The position numbers and the translations under genes were made by a program. Under the pieces are notes generated by a model. That model did not search any database. It was given only the letters and a program-made list of their open reading frames with translations, and was not told the DNA's origin. A DNA stretch of 64,000 nt from Ignelater luminosus (lineage: Eukaryota; Arthropoda; Insecta; Coleoptera; Elateridae): the NCBI GenBank assembly GCA_011009095.1, contig VTPC01008477.1:1-64000 (forward strand), written 5' to 3'. Each line of letters starts with the position of its first letter. Position 1 is the stretch's first letter. This document shows positions 36,160 through 47,999 of this stretch, one piece after another.

Positions 36160-37149
36160 TGAGCCCCTGATAGTTAGCTACAGTCTCCTCATACCTTTGT
36201 CAGTTTTTCGGGTGACTGTGATATCCGATCCAACTTGAGGTCAAATTCAAATTGAAGTACGGGCAGTTCTGGAAACCCGAAAACTCCAGTTTGGGTGGCA
36301 AACTGAACCTAGTGGTTAAAGTGGAGTGCCAGCTAATATCTTTGTCTGTCCTCACAGTATAGCACTAGCTAGTCTCGCAGTATTCACGGACATGAACGGC
36401 GCGCAGCTTGTTATCTTTATTGGCTGGTGGTGTAAGGCGCGGGTTCGAATGGTCTGAAACAGTAAAGGGCTATCAACATAAAGATGCGTCGATATCAAGA
36501 ACTTTGTGAATTGTCGTTAGTCATAATCAAGAAAATATATAAAGGAAACCTAAACAATGTTAAGAACCTGGATAATGCTGATTGTTGGTGTGCAATATCG
36601 GATGGTATGACAAAAAAAGTTACTTCAACGTTTTATCACAGAGCCTTCTTGGAGAGCACGGATAGCTTGGTAGCGACTGTATACAAACTACTCTCCATAG
36701 CGTCGTCATCTATCAGCAGCTGCGGTGGTGATTAGAAGGCCTGGCTTCTCCAAGCCCAGGGGATTTCTATAGCAGTATAGTTCTGATCTGCCTATTGCTG
36801 AGCTTTTATTGGAGAATTCTGGAGATCGAAATGAGACGGGCAAACGCATCTAGACAACGGATGCTGTAGAACGCTGCTCCGATATTGGTGTTTGCCACAT
36901 ATACAGTTACAGTGATTTTTCCCGATTGCTGACATCCTGACGGTTGCTGGCTGGACAACTGGACATTGCATCAGATGTTTTATTTACAATTAAATAGAAC
37001 CAAAGTGAGCAGTTTCACCTACAATCAACTGGGTTTCAAGCCTTATCGCAAGCGGCACCAAAAGTGTTTTGTTCATATGAGATAAGTGTTACCGGTATTG
37101 TAAAAGCCCTCAAAACAGAGTTATGCAGAGGGTATATAAAATATTGTGA
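36160..37149 (+). other. GC-richer region, possible 5' part of the following LINE
   Basis: Composition is higher than the surrounding intron and the region runs straight into the LINE body, so it may be its 5' untranslated region. Strings resembling a pol III A box (AGTGGTTAAAGTGG near 36311) and B box (GGGTTCGAAT near 36441) occur, but the spacing of about 120 bp is too long for a simple tRNA-derived promoter. An open frame at 36484-36735 (83 codons) shows no known motif. Confidence 0.3.
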
Positions 37150-37249
37150 AACCAAAATAGTGTACATAAATTAATATAAGGCAAGAGAGTTCGTGCACAA
37201 GCGAGATAGTAAGAAAATTAAAGGAACATCGAAGAAGAAGAGCAATTCT

Positions 37250-37960
37250 CCAGAAAATGAAGATAACTCAATAAAATGCTAGAGCTAGTGCTTAAAATAA
37301 AGAAGATATTTAAGAAAATAAAAAATGATATGAAGAAAATAAGGCAAGACCACAAGGAATTTAAAGAAAAAACAACTGAAAATGAGAAGTGAGCAACCGA
37401 AAAAGGAAAATGAGAAAGCAAGCAAAGATCGCAAAAAAATTAAAAAAGAATTACACCTAGCAGTAAACAGATTCGAACAGCTAGAACGGTAGGCAAAGAA
37501 AAATAATGTGGTACTTACCGCACTGGCCATTAATACTTAGGATACGAAAATGTTGACTGAAGTAATGAGTAGTATTATAGAAAAATACCTGGAGATTAAA
37601 CCACAAGTTAAAATAGCGCGTCAGCTTGGAGAAAAAACCTGCTTGATAGAATTAGATAGTAGTGGACGCAAAAAAGTTTATGGCAAATAAATCAAAACTA
37701 AAAGCCATTAAAGGAAAGCGCTTATTTATAAACAATGACCTAACAGTCAAAGAACGATATTGCAAAAAACCATTAGAGTAAGCGCAAGAGAAGATAGAGA
37801 AAGAGGGAAAGAAGTGAAAATAGGATTTAATAAAATAACAATTAATGGTGAAAAATGGATGTAGAGTAGGGATAAAGAATAACTTGAAAGAACAAAAACT
37901 AAAAAGTAAAGCGATACTAACAACTGACTATAACAGCCAGGCAAAGAAAAAGGTAATGAG
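37250..37960 (+). pseudogene. LINE ORF1 remnant
   Basis: The lysine- and glutamate-rich start has coiled-coil character. It is followed by AKKNNVVLTALAINT near 37495-37535, KPQVKIARQLGEKTCLIEL near 37595-37650 and, later, KRLFINNDLT-like and VSAREDREREG-like segments near 37700-37800. This layout (coiled coil, RRM-like fold, C-terminal domain) is that of nucleic-acid-binding LINE ORF1 proteins. Stops and frame changes are frequent. Confidence 0.5.
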
Positions 37961-38059
37961 AATTGAAAATAGAAATAAACAAACTAATAGTTGAAAAAGG
38001 GGACTCGAGAATGTACAGGAGATGAACAAAACGAAAAAGAAAGAAAAAGTAAAATAAGA

Positions 38060-38430
38060 ACGTTGCATATAAAAAGCCTCACTGGTAAAGAAGAAGAAGA
38101 AGAACTAGTGAAAGAAGTATAAAGCATTAATCTAGACTATAAAGCATTAATCTAAACTACATAGGAGTAACAGAGAAAAAGGGGCAGGAATAAAGAAATT
38201 AACTATTGGTTACTAAATGATATGGTCTAGGGTTAAAAAGAAGACCACGCAAGCGCAGGAGTAGCATTAATAATCACGGATAAAAATATAAAAAATGTTA
38301 AAAATGAAAAAGATGTTAAGTGAAAAAATTCGATAAAAACGATAAAAGAAGGAGAAGAAGAATATAATATTTCTGCAGTAGTTTACGGTTCAAATTAAGA
38401 TTAAGAAAATGGAAAATTTTTTGCAAAACA
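38060..38430 (+). pseudogene. LINE endonuclease remnant
   Basis: Reads IRTLHIKSLTGKEEEELVKEV then LNYIGVTEKKG-like, HASAGVALIITD near 38245-38280 and EEEYNISAVVYGSN near 38355-38395, fitting an APE-like endonuclease (N-terminal Asn segment, TE metal-binding box, central GV.LI.. strand, Y.P/YG segment). A 20-bp unit TATAAAGCATTAATCTA.AC is tandemly duplicated at about 38118-38158, a local lesion within the domain. Confidence 0.5.
38118..38158 (+). repeat. Tandem duplication of about 20 bp
   Basis: Two consecutive near-identical units TATAAAGCATTAATCTAGAC and TATAAAGCATTAATCTAAAC inside the endonuclease remnant. Confidence 0.8.
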
Positions 38431-38869
38431 TATACTTTTGGAAGACTTTAAATGGTAGAGTTGGCAAAGAAACGCAGTGGTGGAACAAAACAATAAAAAG
38501 GGCAATTAAAAGAAAGAAATAAAAATAGAAGAACCACCTAAACAAGAAAACACAAGATTATGAAATGTATAAAGAGAAAGAAAAGTGGTTAACTACTTAA
38601 CAACAGAAGAAAAACAAAAAGCGTGGTTACATTTTGAAGAAAAAATAAAACACGCATGCAGTGAAAACCAGAAACTATTCTTTCGGGTTCTGAAAAATCA
38701 GAAAGAGACTATCCTGAAAAACATAAAAGACGAACAGGGAGGAGTAATAACGGGTGAAAAAAAATTTTGGAAAGATAGAGGCAATACTTTAAAAACCTAT
38801 TAGAATGAGAGCACACCCCAGGAAAAAGGGAGAAAGCAGAACATACTAGACGTACAAATGAGATAACTA

Positions 38870-39960
38870 CAGACGAAATCAAAATAGGAATAAGCAAAAT
38901 GAAAGCAGGTAGAGCGCCCGGGCAAGATAATATAACAGTAAATATGATAAAAGCAGGGAATGAAAAAATGATAGAACAATTGCAATTGTTAACGAACAAA
39001 GTATACTTAGAAGGTCTAATACTAGAAGATTGGAAAATGGGAATTATTATACCCCATTTACAAGAAAGGGGACCCAAGAGATTTCAGTAATTTTATAGGA
39101 ATGACACTGCTTAGCACAATTGAAAACCTATATGAAAGAATAATGAAAAAAACATTAAGGGAAATAGCAAAGAAAACGTTAGAAGACTCACAATATGGTT
39201 TTTCTCCAAGCTGGGGGATAACAGATGCTAACTTTACAATTAGGCAAATAAGCTAAAAGGCTTTAAGAAAGGCAGGAGAAATACACTTATGTTTTATCGA
39301 CCTAGAAAAGGCATTTAACAGAGTAGATAGAGAAGATAATTGGAAGACACCAAAGAAAAGAGGAATCGATGACAAGACTATAATGGAATAAAATGTCTTA
39401 TACAGGAAAACAACAAACTACAAATAGAATGATTATCAGTAGGAAAGATAAAAAACATCAAATATATTTACGGGGAAAAAAGCTACAGTAGGCGGATGAT
39501 TTTAGATACCTAAGCACAATAATGACAAACGACGGAAGATCAAAGCGAGAACAAAAGCAGCAGGAAGACTTTTTAATAGCATCAAGAATAACCTTTTAGA
39601 CAAAAAGGAGATACCGAAACAAACAAAAAAGCAAAAGACTTTCAAAAGAGTAGTAACGCCAATCCTAACATAAAGGTCTGAAGTGTGAACAACAACGCAA
39701 AACTAAAGAAACAAGTTACAAAGTTTCGAAATGTGATTTCTCAGAATAATAAAAATGAAAACAAGACTTGGTAGAGTAAGAAATGACATAAGTAAGAAAA
39801 GTTGGCAGAGCACGAGCATCAAAGGAAAGAAGTAATGGAAGACCAAGAAAAGCCTGGGCAAAAGAAATAAAAGCAGCTGCAGAAAGAAGAAGTATAGAAT
39901 GGAACGAAAACCACATGAATACACAAAATAGAAAAAACTGGAGGGAGTCCCGGAAGAAGA
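38870..39960 (+). pseudogene. LINE reverse transcriptase and C-terminal remnant
   Basis: MKAGRAPGQDNITVNMIKAG (38899-38958) is the usual KAPGPDGI-type opening of LINE reverse transcriptases. Then come FSNFIGMTLLSTIENLYERI near 39080-39140, DSQYGFSPSWG near 39187-39220 and CFIDLEKAFNRVDRE near 39292-39335, the box holding the first catalytic Asp. The thumb region reads DDFRYLSTIMTNDGRSK near 39495-39545. The second catalytic box (YADD) is absent, apparently by deletion. After the polymerase come RLGRVRND and the C-terminal WNENHMNTQNRKNWRES segment. Confidence 0.6.
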
Positions 39961-42900
39961 ATTATTACTTGGATATCCTCAATTATTATGCTGCTTTTGG
40001 TCTTCAACCATCGACGTTCTTCTCATGTTTTTTAGGTTGTCCATCATATTATTCTAGTAAGAGATTTTCAAGATCAGAAACGACTTGAATGAAACGTAAC
40101 GTACGCTTCTATTATTTAAAATTCTTTTTTTACTTACTAACCTTACTTCTGAATAACTCCTTTCAAAGTTAACCCTTACACAAAGAAGTTATTATTGATT
40201 AACATTAACAAATAATTCTTTGAAGTAAATCATATACTTATTTCATACTTGTATGTATCTATAACATTGTTTTAAAAACAATGGAATTTACTCTTTCATG
40301 TACAACTCAATATTTAAGTCTCTTGGTATTTGTGATAAACTAACATTTTTAACAATATTCTTCCTTATAGGAATAAAATTTATTCCCCAACGATAAATCA
40401 TTTCTTTTTTATGTAGTTGCATTAAATTGTCTAACTGAAACCAACAGGTTTATAAGCCTTCCATAACAACTAAATCTCATATAAATCCCGAAGCAATTCT
40501 AACGGGGATGCAAACGTGCTGTGGTTTTGGAACTAGCTGTCTACCACTCACCCATGTGCTACTAAGCCCAGTAGTAGACAAGGCAATTAAAGTAATTTTA
40601 AGTTAAATTTTGGGTTTCGCAAGTCTTATTATTACCTACCTAAACAGCAAATTTACGGATTATTAAACCTTCTGCATACAATTATAAATAATTTTCTAGA
40701 CAAAACAATAAACAAGATTGAAATGTGTTAAAGGGTCTTGCCCTATAGTGCATAAAAGTATTTGTTTGAAACAACTCTGGACTAAAATACTATTTAAAAG
40801 TAATTTACTAACTTTGGAACTAAACTAATTTGCAAATAAGTTCGGAAATCCCTGAATTAATGCCTCTAAAGTCTTTTGAATACATCTTGAGTTCAAGTGA
40901 TGCTGCTTAAAGTTAACTGAAAGGAGCGACCATTTATTCCAAATGAGCAAGTTGATAGAGAAGTATTTCTCTAACCGTATATATTAGCATAAATTTAAAT
41001 TAATAGCCCATTTTAGTCATGTTTATAATCAACGAAAAAATGAAAAAACTTAGCATATGCTAGCCGAATTTTACAAAGTAATTTTTTAAAATGTTCCGCG
41101 ACGAACATAAATTCGAGAAAAGAGCACGTACCTGAAATTAAAGGAAAGCAGTAAACTCGAGCTATAACTGTTTTACAGGCGTTGGTGTGGCTCATGGAAT
41201 AAGGGAGCCAGCTTCCAAGCTTCTAAAGCAGCTTTCCCTTTAACTTATGATAGTCCTTGGTTATGGCTTGACCTAAATAAGCTTGCCAAAAATTTTAGGT
41301 GAATTCAAGTTTTATGAGTAATTAAAACATTTTATATGTTCTGTAATTAGGTGTGTAAACAACATCAAAACTTAAAATGTCTAAAATAATTTAGGTTCAT
41401 TATATTAAACGTATAAAGAGATTGCGTAATTAATTAACGAACTAATTGTTAAGAAATTTTCAAAAAAGTTAAATAGTTAAAGTATAGTAGTATCGAGAAT
41501 AACTGGGTCTTAAAACCGCAAACACCTTTTGGCAAGGAAACGTAAGATGTAGAAAAGGAATAGAATAGAAGACGTAAATTGTAATCCTAACATTAGAGTA
41601 AGACACAACGTTAACAAACTTAAGCCAACGGAGAACGGCACAAGTTCGAAACCCAAAAGCTAATCCTAGTTATAGCTGAAAATATGACTTGCTTAAAGGA
41701 TGAAGAACAATAGGCCAAGGATTTTAAGAGAGATAGAAAATTCTCGCATGCGAGAAGTATTAGTGCTTTTGTGTATCACAAAATAGATAAAAGGCATGAC
41801 ACTGTAGCACTTCAAAATTACAAGGGTACTGAAGTTTGAGCTTAACTTAATTAATCTTAGATGTATGTGCTTTGTTGAAAAGAAGTTGTGATTTTAATTT
41901 AAATTAACTACGCATTAGCATATTTACTTTTAAGTATCCAATTTAATGGATAACTCATTTTGTCAGTCTTACATTATTTTGTATCTTACGTATCCTATTC
42001 CAAATTTTTCAGAGAGACTGCCATAAATCATGTTGATATCTTATAGAAATATAATTACTTATTATTTCCTACTGCTATTGATCGTTGTTGATTGCTAGGT
42101 TAATCTTAATTTTAAGGTTTTCTAAATATTTCTACGACTTTTTCCATTAGACAATACCATTCAAGAGAGGTAACTCTTGTCCGTATTACAAAACAAAGAT
42201 TAATAAACGCAATAAACCTATTTATTATGTATTTTAAATCACTTGAATAGCAGGTATAGCAACGGTTAACATAATGGAAGAAGCTATATGGTTCACACAC
42301 AATATCTTTAATTGCTACTCATAAAATCACAAAGTAACTGATAAGTAAACTCCTCGACACAATTATAAATAAATTTACCGTCAGAATACTTAAAAAGTCA
42401 CGCATCAGAACCACACAGACAACTAAGCAGCACCTCAATAACGGTAAGCAGAATAGGAGGTAACGTTTAGTACTACATCAAAATCATCAATGGTGAGATC
42501 AAGAAGATTTCCTAAAACGTTTTTGCCTATGCGTGTAGGTCTTTCTTCTGTACGGTAATGTTACCTGGTTTTCTCTACATAACGTTGGATAGTACAAGTA
42601 TCGTAAATATCAATGGAATGATATACCGTTGTCTTTCAATGTGGAGCAATAGATCTGAATGTTACAGTGTAGATCAAACGGGAAGATTAAGACTTTTTCC
42701 GGCTTAGAAAATATCAGAAAACGAACAATACTTTTATCTCAGTTGACTAACTGACCCATCGGAATTCCATCGACCCCATCCATCCCTAACGTAATTTTCC
42801 AGAAGATAATAACTCTTAACTCTCTTCCAAAATAACGCCTAAAGGCTCTACAGATTTAGCTCACGTACGTTTAAAGATTGTGATACCCTTCTGGTCTTTT

Positions 42901-43618
42901 AACGCATGAGGCAAGATTTTTCTTTGAGACGTACTGGATATCAAACACCAATACCTTACATTTGACCCTAGTGTATGTCGCGTAGCCTGATGGGACGCTA
43001 AGTTCAATTAGTTTAATTGGAATTAACTTTTTTGATGTATGATGTAAAAAGATAATCGTTTGAGACGTTGTAAAAAACCATGTTTTTACGAAACGTATGT
43101 GACGTAATATGATATGGTCCTTATCTGAGAGTATGAATTTAGAGAAAAACGCAAATGTATACACTTAAAATATGCCCAGCATTTCTATGCTTCTAGTATT
43201 CTTCATTTCTCATCTAACAAAAATTGGTTTTCATTTTGATGTGCTTTTTTTGTAGATGTCTGGTGTACCTTTTTAACCCATTTGGTACCACATCAGATAT
43301 GTTTTGAAAAATATCTTTTTCATCAGTTATATTGCTTGATGTTAACACAAACCTATTTAGTTATGATTATCAATCTTGGTTCAAACATTTTTGAAAAAAA
43401 AAGTGTACTTAAATGAGTACAGTGCAACCATAGCGGTGTTTATATATTACACTGAAATATGGAAATGTATTGCCCTTTCTTACTTTATTTCTTTTAAACA
43501 AGGAGAACTATTGTGTATGAATATGAATGAAACAGTCTTTTTTTATACAATAAGTGACTTTACAGATTATGCAATTCCATCAAGAGCGTAGATGACACAC
43601 ACAACATCAACTGGCGAT
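39961..43618. other. Intronic non-coding DNA, nothing recognised
   Basis: About 3.7 kb of AT-rich DNA with no supported gene, RNA or repeat. The short open frames present show no motif. Confidence 0.4.
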
Positions 43619-44960
43619 CTAGCTTTTTTTGGAAAGTGGCCATCTTAGTTTTTGGTCATCGACCGGTAGATGCAACCTCCATGCAGTTACTAGTATCACG
43701 TTTAGCATGTGTGTCCAAAAGACCCACCACCATTTTCTGCTCCAAATGGTAATCCGGTAGTTATTTACAGACTGATTTAGAAGGTCCATACCTCCCATGG
43801 CAGAATTGTAGTTGCTAGATACCATCGGTTGCGCCACATCAATCTTCTCCAGTTTTCTTTTGGACTAACGTGTCGTCTTGAAAAGCGGCGTAATTGTGTC
43901 ATAGTTTTTAGCTGTTGTGACACATCTATTGCCCTTCCCCTTCACTAACAGCAATTGATCTTTTTCGTATTGAAAGTCAAAATACCCACGATTTCTCTTC
44001 TTCATCTCTTCTTCACTGGGCAGCAGACATTTATTTCTGCGATTGTCTCTTACGGTTCCAGTAGCTCTACAGCCTCCGTTTTTCTAGGTCCTAAGTAAAC
44101 GAAAAATAGTTATAAATGGTTATTCACTAACAGCTTCAAGTAATTCAAGTACTACTAAAAGCAAATCATCAGTTCCTTCTTTGGAAGTATGTGGCTTGGC
44201 ACCACAATATGTGTCGAATTTGTAGCAAAATTCTGTAGAAGAGGAAAGCATCCAATCTTTGTAACTGTAACTTAATCGAACCGGCTTTCTTTTAATACAT
44301 TGCTAGAGGAATGGTGACCATAATACTTTACCATCGTTTCGTCTGTTGGCAGTTTTTCATGAAACACTCTTCATTGCAAAAGATCTTTGTTAGAGAGAAC
44401 ACAGCTTGAACATTTTGTTGGGTTTATCTAGTTCTGCATTCGTCTACACACCAATATAGTTTCTCTCTTGGTAGACTATGATATCCCGAAAACTACAAAA
44501 TGCCAATAAGAATCTTCAATTCTTCTTTTGTAGCAGTAAATGCGTGATCGTTCTTGTTAGCAGCGTACCCTCTTGTTTTTGCACTAGATGCTTTATTATG
44601 TCAAGCTTCTCAATTAGTTCAACTGGACTCAAGCCTTCTAATTTAGACTTCATTTGTTTCTCTCGCTCTAAATAGCCAATGATTTGGTTCATACTTATAT
44701 CTATCATCTGGTTTGTCCATACAGGTTTGTTATCTACAGTTCGTTGCTTTGTATTTCTAGAAATGTGCCCTCCAATGTTATATAATTCTGTGAAGGAATA
44801 TCATCTTCAGAGTCATAGATCTCGTCATCTAATTGAAATAATTCGACTTCTCCGGTTACGTCAAGTGGAAGGCTAACGGTCTGTAGATTGCCCTCTTTAA
44901 ATGCCTTTGCATTCGTTTGATAGTCCGTGTCCGGTGGAATAATAACAATTTCTATAGCAG
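43619..44960 (-). pseudogene. piggyBac transposase, degenerate
   Basis: Parts seen from N to C terminus: an acidic N-terminal segment (LFQLDDEIYDSEDDIPS near 44790-44840), a helical piece (MNQIIGYLEREKQMKSKLEG, 44630-44690), a segment like the KG.PIRFGYK.W.L of the catalytic core (CIKRKPVRLSYSYKDWMLSS near 44250-44310), FCYKFDTYCGAK near 44200-44235, TGTVRDNRRNK near 44035-44070, RNRGYFDFQYEKDQ near 43975-44015, and the highly characteristic MGGMDLLNQSVNNYR with KWWWVFW at 43725-43797. The last part contains the conserved Asp of the D..DL region. Several frameshifts and stops separate these pieces. A complete family member would be about 550 to 600 residues; this copy is shorter through internal losses. 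The C-terminal cysteine-rich domain is not seen. Confidence 0.75.
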
Positions 44961-44990
44961 CATTAAGATACTGATACTTTTTTCAGTAAA
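43619..44990 (-). mobile_element. piggyBac-like transposon relic
   Basis: The - strand carries a degraded piggyBac transposase in order from about 44960 down to 43619. No terminal repeats or TTAA target duplications could be found beside it, so only the coding part is recognisable. The AT-rich stretch 44990-45200 may be its 5' untranslated region. It lies antisense to the host gene. Confidence 0.75.
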
Positions 44991-47178
44991 AACAAACTCG
45001 AATTTATAGGTTCAGGATTTATTGTACTTTCTATATAAGTACGAAAAGGAAAATCGTCGAGTTATTTTCGCCGTACTCAAACAAGTACGCAACAATTCGC
45101 AATAAACCGGCAGTACAAAAAGGAACTAAATATACGCACACGTTTAGACACAATTTTAGTTTATACTGGGAAAGCAACTGAAGGTAATGCAGCAAACTAT
45201 ATTAGTTCATGAAAAAAGAATACTGCATAGTCGACTAAATATGCAAAACTGACAACAGTTGTCACATAATAAAAATCCTTAGATTATGTACTTAGATGAT
45301 TACAGCGGGCCAAAATGAATTAATCAACTATACATTGACAAATTGTAAACTTTCACTTATTGTTCCAAAATGGTCCTTCCATTCTTGGTTTTTAACAGTC
45401 AATCATCTACTATGTTACATAAATGTAGAAACTCTTGTGAATTAGTTACTTTCCCTAGTTGAAATAGTTCTACTTTGGTCAGAGCTTATAATTATTGCAT
45501 TTAGCTTGTATATAGATCACCTTGTATATTGACAGATTTTTATAATTAAACTGAATGTAAGGAAAGGCACATGCATAATAACTAATAAAAAGCAGATACA
45601 GATTAGTTTATTACTTTACCAAAGCAAAAGTGAAATTTAAGTGTGGAAAAGAGTAAATATCAGATCATGTATCAGAAATTTATCGTTTTAGATAACATCT
45701 AACACAAATTGGAAAAACGGCCACCCTATGTTAAATGGGGAAAGTAAAACATATTGTGTAGACTTAGGACTAATTACTATTCAAAAATTCCAGATAAGGC
45801 AGTCTGGGAATGAAACTAAACCCAAAAAATGTAAATAGACTGACTTTTGAATGCATACTTAATAAAATCATTTTATTTAAAAATAAACAGCAACGTTTAT
45901 TGGAGGGAAAAGTAAACACATTTGTTATCTTAATTGTTGCTGATATTCTACCTTCAAATATATTAGCTTCAATGAAATAATTAATGTATTTTACCACATT
46001 CTGAGTGTTAACTTTAGTAGCGCTAAAGAATACATTTTATTATATTCTCGAGTAGTTACTTCAGAAAAGAGGTTAGGAGCGTTCATTTGCAGATCAAGAT
46101 AAAACGCACAGCCACGCCAAATATTAAGGTTGAACATGACTACACCTAATCTTTAATACACCCTCTACGACCTCGGCAGGTCCCGTGTACACACCCGTGG
46201 ACAAATTCATTTGGGATTATAAAGAGTTGGGAATGCCGTATGTTACTACGAAATAACCATAGAGGACCCTATAATGTGATATGATGTGGTAGGTAACCGC
46301 CATTACACTGTTCAGCAGTTACAAAATTTAAAAAGGGGGATAACGCAGATATAACGGCTTTAGCAACACTATTACTACATTATTAAATTACCTAATACTG
46401 ATAATAAAGATTTATGGGTATAAAACTCTAACCTAAAAATAATTTATTCATAATTAACGTCACTGGGCCTGAACAACAACGAATCTTTTTTTTTGGAACG
46501 CAAATAGTTACAGTCCTTATTACACAATGAAAAACTTAAAAATACAAGTAGGAAAGAATGTGAACATTAATTGGTGGTTTAATTTAAGTTACATAGAGTT
46601 AATTAATAAAAGAGATTATATCTAAAACTAGATCGAGATAAAAGCTAAAGCTACCTATAACCGCTATAACAAAATTTAACAATATATCAATTTTCCGGTT
46701 AGAAATAGCCGCGTTTGATCCATTCTATTTACCAAAGGACTTTTGATCTAAAAGTTTAGCGTTGTAGAAATGGAAAACGCAAAGAAAGTACTAGAATTAC
46801 ATGGCAAAAATTGCATCTTTTTGAAGATCACAGTCACCTGTTACAATTCCATTGTATATAATTTTTTTTTAGCTAATGCACCAAATTAAAGATAATAGCA
46901 ATAAGTTAACTATTAGATTGTGCGCAACACCTTACGCTAAAAGAGAATTAGGCACTCAAATAAGATTTTATTGCAGCGTGTTATATAATTTGTCCTTCAA
47001 AACTAAAAGAAAAAACAAACAAAAAATTATAATACCAGAATTCTATATTTTACACGATGATCTATGAATTCGCGTGCAAAAATATCTTAAGAAGTACTAA
47101 TAATTTTTAACAAATCTCAGACTACGAGCCATGTCCCCGAGTTATCATAGTATATAGATGGGGAAGTAGAACAACTCT
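44991..47178. other. Intronic non-coding DNA, nothing firmly recognised
   Basis: It is mostly AT-rich. The stretch 46080-46330 has a slightly higher GC content (it includes CCCGTGTACACACCCGTGG near 46192) and may be a repeat fragment, but no family was recognised. Confidence 0.4.
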
Positions 47179-47230
47179 TAGAAACGCGAAAAACTAGCTC
47201 GTGAAGGTTGGAGGGTAATTCGCGTTTCTA
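47179..47230. repeat. Perfect 12-bp inverted repeat
   Basis: TAGAAACGCGAA at 47179-47190 and TTCGCGTTTCTA at 47219-47230, with 28 bases between them, can form a stable hairpin at the edge of the GC-rich block. CpG-rich arms are unusual in this AT-rich surrounding. Confidence 0.85.
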
Positions 47231-47700
47231 TAATAGATGTCACGACGGTCGAACGCCGACCACCGCCAACGGGGCGACTTGAGGTCGCCCTGCTGCATCA
47301 TCCCACCCGACCGTCGGTCTTCAAGAATTGGAGAGCTCGAGGGCCATGACCGCCACATTTCCAACCTAACCCTAGATGCAGTAGATGGATCAACGGCCGC
47401 TCCACCACCAACCGGTGCCTGCGTTGACCCGGCCACCATCATCCACTCATCTCAGCCTCTTCCGACCGGCCCGGGTAGCTACCGAGCCGCGACCAACCCA
47501 ATTCCTTTTCCCACCCAAACTCTTGAGCCCGAGGCTCCTCAAGGTACCAATTCCACTGCGCCCGTGCGCAATATCAATCTATTTACAGCTGTTTACAATG
47601 ACCTTTAAGCTACCTTTAATGCGACTCGTAAACGTTACCGTAAGTAATAGGGAAGCAAGTAAAGGTGCAGACGATCAGCTGATGTCGGTTTGCGCATAGA
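47231..47700. other. GC-rich block, open on both strands, unidentified
   Basis: A sharp rise in GC (well above half) for about 400 bp. On + a frame at 47237-47608 is open for 123 codons (Pro/Ser/Thr-rich, with DGSTAAPPPTGACVDPATII); on - a frame at 47194-47442 is open for 82 codons (RWRWSAFDRRDIYYRNANYP). Neither matches a family I know. It directly follows, in the - orientation, the broken-off end of the R1-like LINE at 47740, so it could be that element's 3' region after an internal deletion, another element, or a captured host sequence. Confidence 0.35.
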
Positions 47701-47739
47701 CGCTCTCACGTTTACTGCGCATTTTCTGCAAGAAATTTA

Positions 47740-47982
47740 TCAATCTTTAGAACATATTCTTATTGCCACGTCGCTTTCTTTATCGACTGTCCAAGGTTGC
47801 CTTGTGATCATATTTTTGTTCGGCTCGGCTACTATTGCCACGTCTATTTGATGTTCCTTCGTTGTTTGGTTTAATAGGTCTAGTGCTTGTTTACTTCTAT
47901 TTAGGTTTGTCTGTAGTATCTTTATATTCGTGTGTACTATCCTTCTTTTGTCTATGTTAATTTGTGTTGGTGTTACTACCAT
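47740..47982 (-). pseudogene. R1-like LINE ORF2, N-terminal endonuclease fragment
   Basis: The open frame starts near 47982 and reads INIDKRRIVHTNIKILQTNL, then HQIDVAIVAEPNKN and WTVDKESDVAIRI. These match the beginning of the R1-type APE endonuclease: an N-terminal Asn-containing strand, the A.QDLL-like helix, and a catalytic Glu in the SEP/AEP box (AEPNK here). The rest of the endonuclease, the reverse transcriptase and the C terminus are missing after 47740. Confidence 0.65.
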
Positions 47983-47999
47983 CTTCCTTCTAATTAGAG

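Larger units (their letters stand above)
37150..39960 (+). mobile_element. Two-ORF LINE, degenerate, sense orientation
   Basis: The + strand is purine-rich and, frame by frame, reads as a complete series of non-LTR retrotransposon parts: an ORF1-like lysine-rich protein (37250-37960), an APE-type endonuclease (38060-38430), a linker, reverse transcriptase (38870-39560), and a C-terminal stretch with GRPRKAW-like and KNWRESRKK segments (39830-39960). Frames change often, so the copy is old and dead. An expected YADD box between about 39400 and 39450 is missing. The clade was not determined. Opposite-strand open frames here are T-rich and hydrophobic and are mirror images of the purine-rich coding strand. 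Confidence 0.7.

Noticed and set aside
36311-36450. tRNA-like A box and B box strings
   Set aside because: The spacing of about 120 bp is far outside that of tRNA genes or simple tRNA-derived SINEs, and no cloverleaf can be drawn.
37218-39077. - strand open frames rich in Phe, Ser and Leu resembling membrane proteins
   Set aside because: They lie opposite the lysine/glutamate-rich LINE coding strand and have no start, domain or splice context of their own.
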